A stretch of DNA of 64,000 nucleotides, from contig NZ_SLWL01000007.1 in assembly GCF_004342915.1 (NCBI RefSeq), forward strand, positions 62,001 to 126,000. The letters run 5' to 3'. This document shows, one piece after another, positions 1 through 8,531 of this stretch. Both the position numbers and the translations under genes were made by a program. This stretch comes from Camelimonas lactis (lineage in GTDB: Bacteria > Pseudomonadota > Alphaproteobacteria > Rhizobiales > Beijerinckiaceae). Numbering within the stretch: position 1 is the first letter of the stretch; each line of letters opens with the position of its first letter. The notes under the pieces are model-generated. The model ran no database searches. It was not told the DNA's origin and saw only the letters and a list, made by a program, of their open reading frames with translations.

Positions 1-1379
1 TCCGCCGGCGTCCGCCAGAAGCCAACCGCCAGGCCAGCGGCGTAGGCAGCTCCCAACGCCGTCGTCTCGGTGACCGTGGGCAGCACCACCTCCGCCCCCA
101 AAAGGTCAGCCTGGAACTGCATCAGCAATTCATTCGCCACCATGCCGCCGTCGGCGCGCAGGGAGGTGACGGCAAGGCCGGAATCCGCGCGCATCGCCTG
201 CAACACGTCCCAGGTCTGGAACGCCGTGGCCTCCAGCGCCGCCCGCGCCAGATGCCCCTTGCTGGCGAAACGGGTCAGGCCGGCGATCACCCCGCGCGCG
301 TCCTCGCGCCAGTGTGGCGCGTAGAGGCCGGAGAAGGCCGGCACGAAATAGACGTCGCCGTTGTCAGGCACGCTGCGCGCCAGCGCCTCGATCTCCTCGC
401 TGCGATTGATCAGCCCGAGATTGTCGCGCAGCCATTGCACGAGGGCGCCGGTGACGGCGATCGAACCCTCCAGCGCATAGACGGGCGGCTCCTCGCCAAG
501 CCGGTGCGCCACCGTGGTCAACAGGCCCGAGCGGGATTGCACCGGCTGCCCGCCGGTGTTCATCAGCATGAAGCAGCCGGTGCCATAGGTGTTTTTGATG
601 TCGCCCGGCGCGAGACACGCCTGCCCGAACAGCGCCGCCTGCTGGTCGCCGAGGATGCCGGCCAGCGGAATGTCGCGCAGCTCCGGAATCCGCGCCTCCG
701 CATAGACGGCGCTGGAGGAGACGATGCGCGGCAGCACCGCCGCCGGAATATCGAACAGGCGCAGGATGTCCAGGTCCCAGTCCAGCGTCGCCAGATTCAT
801 CAGCTGGGTGCGGCTGGCGTTGGTCACGTCGGTGACATGCAGCCCCCCTTCGGGGCCGCCGGTCAGCCGCCACATCAGCCAGGCGTCAATGTTGCCGAAC
901 AGCAGGTCGCCGGCTTCCGCCCGCGCCCGGGCGTCAGGAACGTGGTCCAGCAGCCAGCGCAGTTTGAGGCCGGAAAAATAGCTGGCGAGCGGCAGGCCCG
1001 TGCGGGCCCGCAACTGGTCCTTGCCGCCATCGCGGCCATAGGCGGCGACCAGATCATTGACGCGCGTGTCCTGCCAGACCAGGGCGTTATGCACCGGCTC
1101 GCCGGTGTGGCGATCCCAGAGCACCGTGGTTTCGCGCTGGTTGGTGATGCCGACCGCGGCGAGCCTGTGCAGGCTGATGCCCGCCGCCGCCAGGCCATCG
1201 ATGATGACGGCGCGGGTGTTGCGCCAGATCTCCAGCGGATCGTGCTCAACCATCCCGGGGCCAGGATAAATCTGCTCATGCTCGCGCTGCGCCACGCCGA
1301 CAACGCCGCCCTCGCCGTCGAACACGATGAAGCGGCTGCTGGTGGTGCCCTGGTCGATGGCGCCCACATAGTCACGCAT
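1..1379 (-). CDS. glpK: Glycerol kinase, C-terminal end cut by the window edge
   Basis: Phosphorylates glycerol to glycerol 3-phosphate with ATP in the cytoplasm, the first step of glycerol use. The minus-strand frame opens with [16 protein letters not shown], the FGGY-family phosphate-binding start (DQGTTSSR), and continues with the [13 protein letters not shown] segment typical of glycerol kinases. About 459 codons are present with no stop before base 1, so roughly the last 40 residues of a normal ~500-residue enzyme lie outside the window. The start ATG (1377-1379) is preceded by AAGGAG about nine bases upstream. It lies 116 bases downstream of glpD on the same strand and probably forms a glpD-glpK operon. 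Identity is very secure from motifs and context; the truncation is an edge effect. Confidence 0.96.
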   Translation of the reverse strand, partial: MRDYVGAIDQGTTSSRFIVFDGEGGVVGVAQREHEQIYPGPGMVEHDPLEIWRNTRAVIIDGLAAAGISLHRLAAVGITNQRETTVLWDRHTGEPVHNALVWQDTRVNDLVAAYGRDGGKDQLRARTGLPLASYFSGLKLRWLLDHVPDARARAEAGDLLFGNIDAWLMWRLTGGPEGGLHVTDVTNASRTQLMNLATLDWDLDILRLFDIPAAVLPRIVSSSAVYAEARIPELRDIPLAGILGDQQAALFGQACLAPGDIKNTYGTGCFMLMNTGGQPVQSRSGLLTTVAHRLGEEPPVYALEGSIAVTGALVQWLRDNLGLINRSEEIEALARSVPDNGDVYFVPAFSGLYAPHWREDARGVIAGLTRFASKGHLARAALEATAFQTWDVLQAMRADSGLAVTSLRADGGMVANELLMQFQADLLGAEVVLPTVTETTALGAAYAAGLAVGFWRTPA

Positions 1380-1495
1380 GGCGGCTGTCTCCTTGCCCGC
1401 TGGCTGCGCGCCAGTCACGTTTTCCAGAAAAGCGGATTCCAGGTTTCACGCAGAAAATGCCTGCAATCAAAACGCGTTGTCATGCCCTGCCCGTT

Positions 1496-3046
1496 TCACC
1501 GGACACCCTCCAGATACGCCTTCAGACGCGCCCTGCCTTCCTCCGGCATGGCAAGTCCCAGACGGGTGCGCCGCCACAGGATGTCGTCCGTCGTCCGCGC
1601 CCATTCCCTGGCGACGAGATAATCGACCTCCGCCGCATGTAGATCCGCGCCGAAACTCTCGCCCAGATCGGTCATGGCGGCGCATCCGGCGAGGATGAGA
1701 TCCATGCGCGTCCCGTAGGCCCGCGCCATGCGCGCCACCATAGCCGGCCGCGCGAAGGCGTAACGCGCCTGCTGGCGGTGGATGAAGGCGGCCAGCCTGT
1801 CCTCGCCGGGAGCCGCCGCGCCGAGGTCGCCGCCCGGCAGGGGCGCCGCGCCGGTCCATGGCGCGCCCACTTGCGGCAGCCATGGCGCGAGCTTTTCGAG
1901 CGCGTGCTCGGCGAGACGCCGGTAGGTGGTGATCTTGCCGCCGAAAACCGACAGCACGGGCGGCGCGTCCGGGGCGCCGTCGACCGCCAGCACGTAATCG
2001 CGCGTCACCGCGCTGGCGTTCGTCGCCGCGTCGTCATAGAGCGGCCGCACGCCGGAGAAGCTGGCGACCACGTCCTGGGGGCGCACCGGCTGCTTGAAGT
2101 ATTCGCTGACGCAGGCGCAGAGATAGGCGATTTCGCCCGGAGAGATCGCCACATGCGACGGGTCGCCGGAAAACGGCTCGTCGGTCGTGCCAATCATGGT
2201 CAGCCCGCTCCGCCACGGTATGGCGAAGACGATGCGGCCATCGCCGTTCTGGAAAATATAGGCGTGATCGCCCTCATACAGGGCGGGAACCGCGATATGG
2301 CTGCCCTTGACCAGGCGCAATTGCTCCGGCCCGGCGACGCCAATGGCCTCGCGCAGCACGGAGGCGACCCATGGCCCGGCGGCATTGACGAGCGACCGCG
2401 CCCGCACGCTGAAGCCCGTTCCGTCGGCCCGCGCCAGTTGCGCCTCCCACACGTCGCCGCGCCGGGCCGCAGCCGTCAGGCGAACGCCAGTCCAGATGCG
2501 GGCGCCGCGCTCCGCCGCGTCGATGGCGTTGAGGATCACCAGCCGGCTGTCGTCAACCGCGCCATCGTAATAGGTGAAGCCCCTGTCGAACCGCGCCTGC
2601 AACGGCGCGCCGTCCGGGCTCTCCCGCAGGCGCACGCCGCGCGCGCGCGGCAGGCTGCTGCGCCCGCCCAGATGATCGTAGATGAACAGGCCGGCGCGGA
2701 TCAGCCATGCGGGCCGCAATCCCGGTTCATGCGGCAGCACGAAGCGCAGCGGCTGGATGATGTGCGGCGCGATCGCCAGCAGCCGCTCACGCTCCTGCAA
2801 CGCCTCCCGCACGAGACGGAATTCATAATATTCAAGATAGCGCAGACCGCCGTGGATCAGCTTGGTGCTGGCCGACGAGGTCCAGGAGGCCAGATCATCC
2901 TGCTCGACAAGCGCGACGCGCAGGCCGCGCCCGGCCGCATCCCGGGCGACGCCGCAACCGTTGACGCCGCCGCCAACGACCAGAACATCAAAACTGGCGT
3001 CATCGCCGGCGCCTGGCGCCGTGAGCTGTTCAACCACCTGCGCCAT
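1496..3046 (-). CDS. glpD: Aerobic glycerol-3-phosphate dehydrogenase
   Basis: FAD flavoprotein that oxidises glycerol 3-phosphate to dihydroxyacetone phosphate at the inner membrane and passes electrons to quinone. The 516 residues match the usual length of about 500. An N-terminal dinucleotide-binding loop VVGGGVNG (residues 23-30) is followed by the family signature TKLIHGGLRYL (61-71). The C-terminal third carries the alpha-helical cap typical of GlpD. The upstream gene of the pair, it is followed 116 bases later by glpK, so product and substrate steps are co-encoded. The ATG at 3044-3046 has an AGGG ribosome site. No glpR or glpF is visible in the window; they may lie to the left of base 1. 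Confidence 0.96.
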   Translation of the reverse strand: MAQVVEQLTAPGAGDDASFDVLVVGGGVNGCGVARDAAGRGLRVALVEQDDLASWTSSASTKLIHGGLRYLEYYEFRLVREALQERERLLAIAPHIIQPLRFVLPHEPGLRPAWLIRAGLFIYDHLGGRSSLPRARGVRLRESPDGAPLQARFDRGFTYYDGAVDDSRLVILNAIDAAERGARIWTGVRLTAAARRGDVWEAQLARADGTGFSVRARSLVNAAGPWVASVLREAIGVAGPEQLRLVKGSHIAVPALYEGDHAYIFQNGDGRIVFAIPWRSGLTMIGTTDEPFSGDPSHVAISPGEIAYLCACVSEYFKQPVRPQDVVASFSGVRPLYDDAATNASAVTRDYVLAVDGAPDAPPVLSVFGGKITTYRRLAEHALEKLAPWLPQVGAPWTGAAPLPGGDLGAAAPGEDRLAAFIHRQQARYAFARPAMVARMARAYGTRMDLILAGCAAMTDLGESFGADLHAAEVDYLVAREWARTTDDILWRRTRLGLAMPEEGRARLKAYLEGVR

Positions 3047-3502
3047 ACGCCCTGCCGGACACCCTATCGCGCTTCCCGGCGAAGTGGTCGCCGCCTTGCA
3101 TCAGGAAACCGCGTGAAATCAGAGATATATGGCAAAATTCCTGCTCAGCCAGAATGGATTTGCCGCCGGTTGCGCGGGGTTGGAAAGGAACACCAGCCCC
3201 CACGTATCTCACAGGTTATACGCGGGCTTTTTGACTGGCAATATCCTGGAAAAGGGCTATCGGACGCAACCGAATAACCTTCGGGCTTCCGCGCGGGCCT
3301 TGATCAATAGCTGGAAGATCTGTCGCCCACGCGACCGGACGCGCCGGCTGGCTGAACGGCATGAACGCCAGGCGGTCCGTGCCAACGGAGCCGCGCTGGA
3401 GCCGATGGGCGCCACGGCCAGATCCTGTCCGGCGGATGCGGCGACCTTGCCTGGACCCGGTCGCCAGCGCGCCCGCGGCGCCTTCCCCCAGCCCGCGAGC
3501 CG
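3047..3502. other. Intergenic region upstream of glpD
   Basis: This 456-base stretch separates the 5' end of glpD from the 3' end of the GST-like gene. I see no convincing reading frame: the open frames here lack ribosome sites and recognisable products. The part next to glpD (about 3060-3260) is richer in A+T than its surroundings and is the natural place for the glpD promoter, but I could not define a clear -35/-10 pair or a GlpR operator. Confidence 0.5.
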
Positions 3503-4489
3503 TCAGCCGTCGAGGCGCACGCCGGCTTCCGCCAACGCCGCCGGCACGGCCGGATTGCGCGCGGCTTCCGCATATTTCTTGCGAAGCGCCGCCAGCGACC
3601 GGGCGTGATATTTCTGGGTTTCCTGCGAAAACGGCCCATCGGGCAACTGCACGGAGAAGGTGGCTTCGCCGGCGGCGATCGCGGCGGCGTTGGCCCGCGT
3701 CCACGGCAGGAACACGGCGGCGATTTCATCGCGTAACAGCGGCGTCAGCGTCGCCTTCAGGCTGTCCCAGCTTTCAAAGGCCCCTTCGGCCCTGGGATCA
3801 AGCATGCGCGCGATCCAGGCCAGGGTGTTCGGCGCGGTGTCCCGCATGATGGCGCCTGGCGTCGGATCAGTGGAGCATTCATAAAGCTGGGCGAACAGGC
3901 CGAAATCGCCAAACGCCGGCCGGCCGCCAAACAGATAGGGCCGGCTGGCGAGGTGGCGCTCAAGAATGGCCAGCACGCGGGCCAGGCTGGCCTCGATCAA
4001 CGGCGCGGTGGCGTCGGACGAGCCGACGAACGACAGGCGCGACACCATGCGCTCCTTGACCCCGGCGACCGCCTTGTCCTTCGCCGCGCCGGCAAGGTCC
4101 GGCATGGAGCCGGAAACGATGCGCTCCGCGCCTGACTGCGCGTCAACGTCACGGCGCCAGCGGTATTGGAACATGGGCTTGTTGCCCCATTCGTCGCCAT
4201 ATTCCTCCACCAGCGCCGACACGAAGGCGGCGACCGGATCGTCCGGGTGGATCGACGGCTGCGGATGCTCCGCCTCCAGCGCCTCGATGATGGGCGTGGA
4301 ATCCTGCAGGCCCTGCCCTTCCGGCGTGATCAGCAGCGGAATGAGCGGCAGTTTGGCGTATTTCTGAAATTCGTCCTGGCTGGCCGGCCCGCGATTGATC
4401 CACTGGTGCGGCAACTGCTTGTAGCGCAGATACGAGCGCACTTTCACCGAATAGGGCGACAGTTCAGCCCCGATGAGACGATAGCTCAT
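3503..4489 (-). CDS. Glutathione S-transferase-like protein with long C-terminal extension
   Basis: Predicted cytoplasmic protein of 328 residues. The first ~80 residues read as a GST thioredoxin fold (YRLIGAELSPYSVKVRSYL, then a cis-proline segment LPLIPLLITPEG and the DSTPIIEALE glutathione-contact region). The rest is helical and includes a GST C-terminal domain (LFGGRPAFGDFGLFAQLYEC). Ordinary bacterial GSTs have about 200-230 residues, so roughly 100 residues at the C-terminus are extra. The substrate cannot be deduced. It has its own GGGGGA ribosome site before ATG 4487-4489 and is separated from both neighbours, so it may be transcribed alone or together with the upstream dehydrogenase (97-base gap). 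Confidence 0.85.
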   Translation of the reverse strand: MSYRLIGAELSPYSVKVRSYLRYKQLPHQWINRGPASQDEFQKYAKLPLIPLLITPEGQGLQDSTPIIEALEAEHPQPSIHPDDPVAAFVSALVEEYGDEWGNKPMFQYRWRRDVDAQSGAERIVSGSMPDLAGAAKDKAVAGVKERMVSRLSFVGSSDATAPLIEASLARVLAILERHLASRPYLFGGRPAFGDFGLFAQLYECSTDPTPGAIMRDTAPNTLAWIARMLDPRAEGAFESWDSLKATLTPLLRDEIAAVFLPWTRANAAAIAAGEATFSVQLPDGPFSQETQKYHARSLAALRKKYAEAARNPAVPAALAEAGVRLDG

Positions 4490-4585
4490 GTGTTTCCCCC
4501 ACGATCCGGGCGCGCGCCCTCATTTTCACATTACCGCAACGCCCACCGCCTGCGGCCGGACGATGTCCGCGCCAGCCGATTTGCC

Positions 4586-5557
4586 CTAATAGGCGGCGCC
4601 GGCCACCACCACGTCCTGCGGCTGGCGGCCCGCGGCGAAGGCGCGGATATTGGCCGCCGCCTTTTCGCCAAGCCGGACCTGCGTGTCGGAATCGGCCCAG
4701 GAAATATGCGGCGTCAGGCGAATTTTCGGGTGGCTGTAGAAGATGTGCCCGGCGGGAAGCGGCTCCGGCTCGGTCACGTCGAGCGTGGCGAAGCCGACAG
4801 GGCCGTGATCGAGCGCCTCCAGCAGCGCTTCCTGGTCCACAAGGCCGCCGCGCGAGATATTGATCAGGTGCAGGCCCGGCTTCGCGCCCATCAGCGCCGC
4901 GCGGTTGACGATACGGCGACTTTCCGGCGTCAGCGGCAGCGCCAGCACCAGATGGTCGCAGGTCGCCGCCAGTTCCGCGACGGAGCCCGCCGGCTCCACC
5001 CCGTCCATGGCGACGCCGCCGCGCCGCCGCAGGGCGCTCACCTTCATGCCGAAGGCGCGGGCGCGGGTCGCCACCGCCTCGCCAATGGCGCCGTAGCCGA
5101 CAAGGCCAAGGCGCGCGCCATAGAGACCGCCGAGGCGGCGGGCCTTCCACTGCTCCGGGCCAGTGACGGCGAGGCGGTCAAACTCCTTGGCGACCGTCAG
5201 CATCGCCGTCAGCACATATTCACTGATCGGCGGCGCGGCGACGCCCCGGCTGGTGGCCACCACCGGACCATTGAACATCCAGGCCGGATAGCCGTCGATG
5301 CCGGCCGATCCGAGCTGGATGAAACGCACGGCGCCAGGCCAGCCGGCCGGTTGCTCCGCCGGCGCGCCCACCCAGCATTTCGGCTGGGTGACCACGACAT
5401 TCACGTCCGGATCGACCATCCAGGGCGGCGTGTGCTGGTCATGCACGCGCACGTCGAGGCCCGCCGCGCCCAGGATGTGGGCGAAGGCGCTGCCCAACTG
5501 GGAGGCGACGACGATGGGGCCAGCCCCGGCGGGGGCGCTGGAGTCGGATCCGTTCAT
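4586..5557 (-). CDS. D-2-hydroxyacid dehydrogenase (NAD-dependent)
   Basis: Predicted cytoplasmic oxidoreductase that interconverts a 2-oxoacid and a D-2-hydroxyacid; substrate unknown. In the 323-residue protein the Rossmann motif GYGAIGE is at about 154-160. The catalytic triad of the family is in place: Arg236 in NISRGG, Glu263 in VTEPEP and His284 in TPHISW. I chose the ATG at 5555-5557 because AGGAC stands nine bases upstream; the in-frame TTG at 5575 is less likely. It starts 29 bases after the stop of the small biotin carrier gene, so the two are almost certainly co-transcribed, an unusual pairing. Glyoxylate/hydroxypyruvate reductase or phosphoglycerate dehydrogenase-like specificity are both possible. 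Confidence 0.9.
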   Translation of the reverse strand: MNGSDSSAPAGAGPIVVASQLGSAFAHILGAAGLDVRVHDQHTPPWMVDPDVNVVVTQPKCWVGAPAEQPAGWPGAVRFIQLGSAGIDGYPAWMFNGPVVATSRGVAAPPISEYVLTAMLTVAKEFDRLAVTGPEQWKARRLGGLYGARLGLVGYGAIGEAVATRARAFGMKVSALRRRGGVAMDGVEPAGSVAELAATCDHLVLALPLTPESRRIVNRAALMGAKPGLHLINISRGGLVDQEALLEALDHGPVGFATLDVTEPEPLPAGHIFYSHPKIRLTPHISWADSDTQVRLGEKAAANIRAFAAGRQPQDVVVAGAAY

Positions 5558-5586
5558 GCTGGCGTGTCCTGGCAAGCGGGGCTGGA

Positions 5587-5811
5587 TCAGGCGGTTTCGA
5601 TGATGGCGATGACGTCGCCTTCTTCGACGGGCTGTTCCACGGCGACGCGGATTTCCTTCACCACGCCGGCCTTGGGCGCCTCCACGGCGATTTCCATCTT
5701 CATGGCTTCGAGAATGACAACCGCATCGCCTTCTTCAACCCGCTGGCCGGGTTCGGCGGCGATCTGGAACACGCGGCCGGAAATCTCGCTCTTTGCTTCA
5801 ACATTGCTCAT
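5587..5811 (-). CDS. Small free-standing biotinyl (biotin carboxyl carrier) domain protein
   Basis: Only 74 residues, essentially one biotinyl/lipoyl domain. The biotinylation motif EAMKM has its acceptor lysine at position 38, preceded by the usual turn VEEGDAV and followed by the mirrored half VEEGDVI, which gives the two-fold pseudo-symmetric barrel. The start is fixed by AGGAGG nine to ten bases before ATG 5809-5811; longer in-frame starts have no ribosome site. Stand-alone domains like this occur as carriers of acyl-CoA carboxylases or as separate subunits of biotin-dependent enzymes, but no carboxylase or carboxyltransferase gene is nearby. It is followed after 29 bases by the 2-hydroxyacid dehydrogenase. 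The partner enzyme is therefore unknown from this window. Confidence 0.93.
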   Translation of the reverse strand: MSNVEAKSEISGRVFQIAAEPGQRVEEGDAVVILEAMKMEIAVEAPKAGVVKEIRVAVEQPVEEGDVIAIIETA

Positions 5812-6095
5812 CTGGGTGTTTCCTCCTGCATGCCCCTGACGCGTTTCCCGTGAGGCGAACGGCGCCACGCCGGCAAGACGCGCCCATCGTGGGGACAGGG
5901 CGAAGCCCGGTTCAGCGTGAACGGGCCTGCCCCGTTCGGGGCCTGTTATGTTGCGCCGGCATTTGAAACGTCCCGCAGCCAAATCGCAAGGCCGCGGGGC
6001 GCAGGCGTCAGGCGCCGGGCTCTGCCGCCGGCGCAGGGCAGCCCGCTTGTCGCCTGTTGCGCAGGCGCCGCCGTCGCGGCGCCCCTTTCCTCACC

Positions 6096-7316
6096 TCAGG
6101 GCGCCAGCTCGCCGGCGGCGATGCGCTTGCCGAGGGCCCAGCGATGCACCTCGGACGGGCCGTCGTAGATGCGGAACGAACGCACGTCGCGGAAAATGCG
6201 CTCCACCATGGTGTCGCGGGTGACGCCGAGGCCGCCGAGGATCTGCATGGAGCGATCCGCCACGCGATAAATCGCCTCCGAGCAGATCACCTTGGCCATC
6301 GAGCTTTCATTGCCGCCCTGGGCGCCCTGGTCGAGCATCCACGCGGTGTGCAGGATGGTGAGGCGCGCCACATGGATGTCCATAAGGTTGTCGGCCAGCA
6401 TGAACGACACGCCCTCGTGCTCCGCCAGCGGCTTGCCGAAAGCAGTGCGCTTGCGGGCGTAGTCGGCGGCGATGTCGTGGGCGCGCATGGCCGAGCCCAG
6501 CCAGCGCATGCAGTGGGTGAGACGCGCCGGGGCGAGGCGCACCTGGGCGTAGCGCAGGCCCTGGCCCGCCTCGCCGAGGATGGCGCTGGACGGCACGCGC
6601 AGATTGTCGAAGCGCACCACGGCGTGGCCGCCGGCGAAGCTGCAATCCAGCGAGTCGAGGGCGCGCTCGATGATAATGCCAGGCGCATTCATCGGGCTGA
6701 GGAACATGGTGGGACGACCATCGCCCTCACCGCCCTCGATCTTGGCCATGATGATGGCGAACTCGGCGCCTTCGGCGCCGGTGATCAGCCACTTCAGGCC
6801 GCTGATGAGGAAATCGTCGCCGTCGCGCTTCGCGACAGCAGCGAGCTGGCGCGGATCGGAGCCGGCGCCCGGGGCGGGCTCGGTCATGCAGAAGCAGGAG
6901 CGGGCGACGCCGCTGGCCAGCGGCTTCAGGTAACGCTCGCGCTGCTCCGCATTGGCGACCAGCTCCAGCAGATGGATGTTGCCTTCATCGGGGGCGGCGC
7001 AATGCAGGGCGACCGGGCCGAGCATCGAATATCCAGCGGAGATGAAGGTGATGGCGCGGCCGACATGGCCGAGGCCAAGGCCGCCAAACTCGACCGGGGA
7101 ATGCGGACCGAACACGCCCGCCTCCCTGGCCAGCGCCACCAGCTCGCGCCGCATCTCATCTGACGGCCCATGCGAGCCCCAGCGCGGATCATTTTCGTAC
7201 GGAATGACCTTTTCGCGCACGAAGGCGCCGATCCGGTCAGCGAGATCGGTGAATTCCTGCGGAATGGCGAAACCAAACTGGCCGGCGAACGGCGCGGCTC
7301 CGGCGGGTGCGGACAT
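6096..7316 (-). CDS. Acyl-CoA dehydrogenase family protein
   Basis: FAD enzyme of 406 residues predicted to introduce a 2,3 double bond into an acyl-CoA thioester, the first step of beta-oxidation-type degradation, with electrons passed to ETF. Visible family features are the N-terminal helical domain, the flavin-binding segment SCFCMTEPAPGAGSD, the middle-domain stretch DDFLISGLKWLITGA and the C-terminal QILGGLGV that contacts the flavin. A strong AGGAGG site precedes ATG 7314-7316. The next gene on the strand (biotin carrier) begins 284 bases on. Chain length or branching of the substrate cannot be read from the sequence. Confidence 0.92.
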   Translation of the reverse strand: MSAPAGAAPFAGQFGFAIPQEFTDLADRIGAFVREKVIPYENDPRWGSHGPSDEMRRELVALAREAGVFGPHSPVEFGGLGLGHVGRAITFISAGYSMLGPVALHCAAPDEGNIHLLELVANAEQRERYLKPLASGVARSCFCMTEPAPGAGSDPRQLAAVAKRDGDDFLISGLKWLITGAEGAEFAIIMAKIEGGEGDGRPTMFLSPMNAPGIIIERALDSLDCSFAGGHAVVRFDNLRVPSSAILGEAGQGLRYAQVRLAPARLTHCMRWLGSAMRAHDIAADYARKRTAFGKPLAEHEGVSFMLADNLMDIHVARLTILHTAWMLDQGAQGGNESSMAKVICSEAIYRVADRSMQILGGLGVTRDTMVERIFRDVRSFRIYDGPSEVHRWALGKRIAAGELAP

Positions 7317-7372
7317 GGACGGCTCCTCCTGGGACGTAACGGCATGTAAAGGCGTTGACGCAAGCAGACATG

Positions 7373-7407
7373 AAAAAACCGGCCAGGCAAGACCTGACCG
7401 GTTTTTT
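7373..7407 (-). terminator. Rho-independent terminator of the efflux operon
   Basis: A stem of about 15 base pairs with one C-A mismatch (left arm 7373-7387, right arm 7393-7407) around a five-base loop CAAGA, flanked by runs of A and T. It follows the stop of the efflux adaptor gene on the minus strand by about 47 bases and would give a U-rich tail in that direction. The A/T symmetry lets it work on both strands. Confidence 0.85.
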
Positions 7408-7454
7408 TAGGGTTTCCCCACCGGCTGAACGCCAGCAACATCCCCCACGCGACC

Positions 7455-8531
7455 CTACGGCGCCGCGCCCGCCACCCGCACCTGCGTCTCCGCCGCCGAG
7501 GTGTCGACGCTCGCCACCACTGAAAGGCCGGGAGCGAGGCGCTCAAGCTGCGGCTGATCCGGATCGATGAGAATCCGCACCGGCACGCGCTGGACGATCT
7601 TGGTGAAATTGCCGGTGGCGTTATCGGTTTTCAACACGCTGAACTCGGAGGCGGTGGCGGGCGAGAAATTGTCGATGCGCCCCTGGAAGCGCTGTCCGCC
7701 CAGAGCGTCAACCGTGAAGCTGGCCGGCTGGCCGACGCGCATGTGGCGCACCTGGGTTTCCTTGAAATTCGCCACCACCCAGACCTGGTCGGGGGCCAAC
7801 CCCATCAGTTGTGTGCCGGCGGTCACATACTGGCCGACGCGGGCGCCCACCTCGCCCACCCGGCCATCGACGGGGGCGATGATGCGCGTGCTGTCCAGAT
7901 CAAGGCGCGCCAGTTGCACGGCGGCTTCGGCGCCCGCGACGGCGGCTTCCAGCGACTGCCGGCTGATGCGGGTGGTTTCCGCGTCCTGCCGGGCCACGTC
8001 CAGGGCCGCCTCGCCCTGGCGGACGGCGGCGGCGGACTGGTCGAAGGCGGCGCGGGCGTCGTCCCGCTCCTTCTGCGAGGCGACGCCGCGTTGGGCAAGG
8101 GCGTTGATCCGCTCCCACCGAGCCTCCGCCGCCTTGAGACCGGCCTCACCGCTGGCGATCTGGGCGGCGGCGGCGCGCACGCGGGCCTCGGCCGTGGCCA
8201 TTTTCTGCTTCCAGGCGTCAAGCGCCGACTGCTGCACGGCGGCGTTGGCCTGCGCCTGCTCCAGCCGGCGGCGATAGATGTCCGGGTCGATGCGCGCCAG
8301 CTCCTGCCCCGCCTTCACCCGCTGGAAATCCTGCACCAGCACGGCGGTGACATAGCCGGAAATGCGCGGCGACAGCATCGCCACCTTGCCGCGCACATAG
8401 GCGTTGTCGGTGGTTTCAACGGGGCTGTGGAACGGCGGCAGCCCCCAGGCGTACAGCGCCAGCACGGCGCCGCTCACGCCGATGACGACGGCAATCCAGG
8501 AAGCCAGATGGGTTTTGAGGGCGCTCATCAT
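7455..8531 (-). CDS. HlyD/EmrA-type membrane fusion (adaptor) protein
   Basis: Periplasmic adaptor that links an inner-membrane exporter to an outer-membrane channel. The 358-residue protein has a single N-terminal membrane helix (about residues 8-30). The first half-hairpin DNAYVRGKVAMLSPRISGYV is the biotinyl-like domain signature of EmrA. A long coiled-coil region of alternating Ala/Gln/Arg heptads (about 85-215) follows, then the second lipoyl half and beta-barrel (RIIAPVDGRVGEV; WVVANFKETQ). The start ATG 8529-8531 overlaps the TGA of the exporter gene (ATGA), indicating translational coupling. Last gene of a marR-MFS-adaptor operon ending at the hairpin 7373-7407. No outer-membrane TolC gene is adjacent. 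Confidence 0.93.
   Translation of the reverse strand: MMSALKTHLASWIAVVIGVSGAVLALYAWGLPPFHSPVETTDNAYVRGKVAMLSPRISGYVTAVLVQDFQRVKAGQELARIDPDIYRRRLEQAQANAAVQQSALDAWKQKMATAEARVRAAAAQIASGEAGLKAAEARWERINALAQRGVASQKERDDARAAFDQSAAAVRQGEAALDVARQDAETTRISRQSLEAAVAGAEAAVQLARLDLDSTRIIAPVDGRVGEVGARVGQYVTAGTQLMGLAPDQVWVVANFKETQVRHMRVGQPASFTVDALGGQRFQGRIDNFSPATASEFSVLKTDNATGNFTKIVQRVPVRILIDPDQPQLERLAPGLSVVASVDTSAAETQVRVAGAAP

Noticed and set aside
1-1379. glycerol kinase gene without a stop codon considered as a pseudogene
   Set aside because: The frame is intact up to base 1 and the protein is only short by the portion beyond the window edge.
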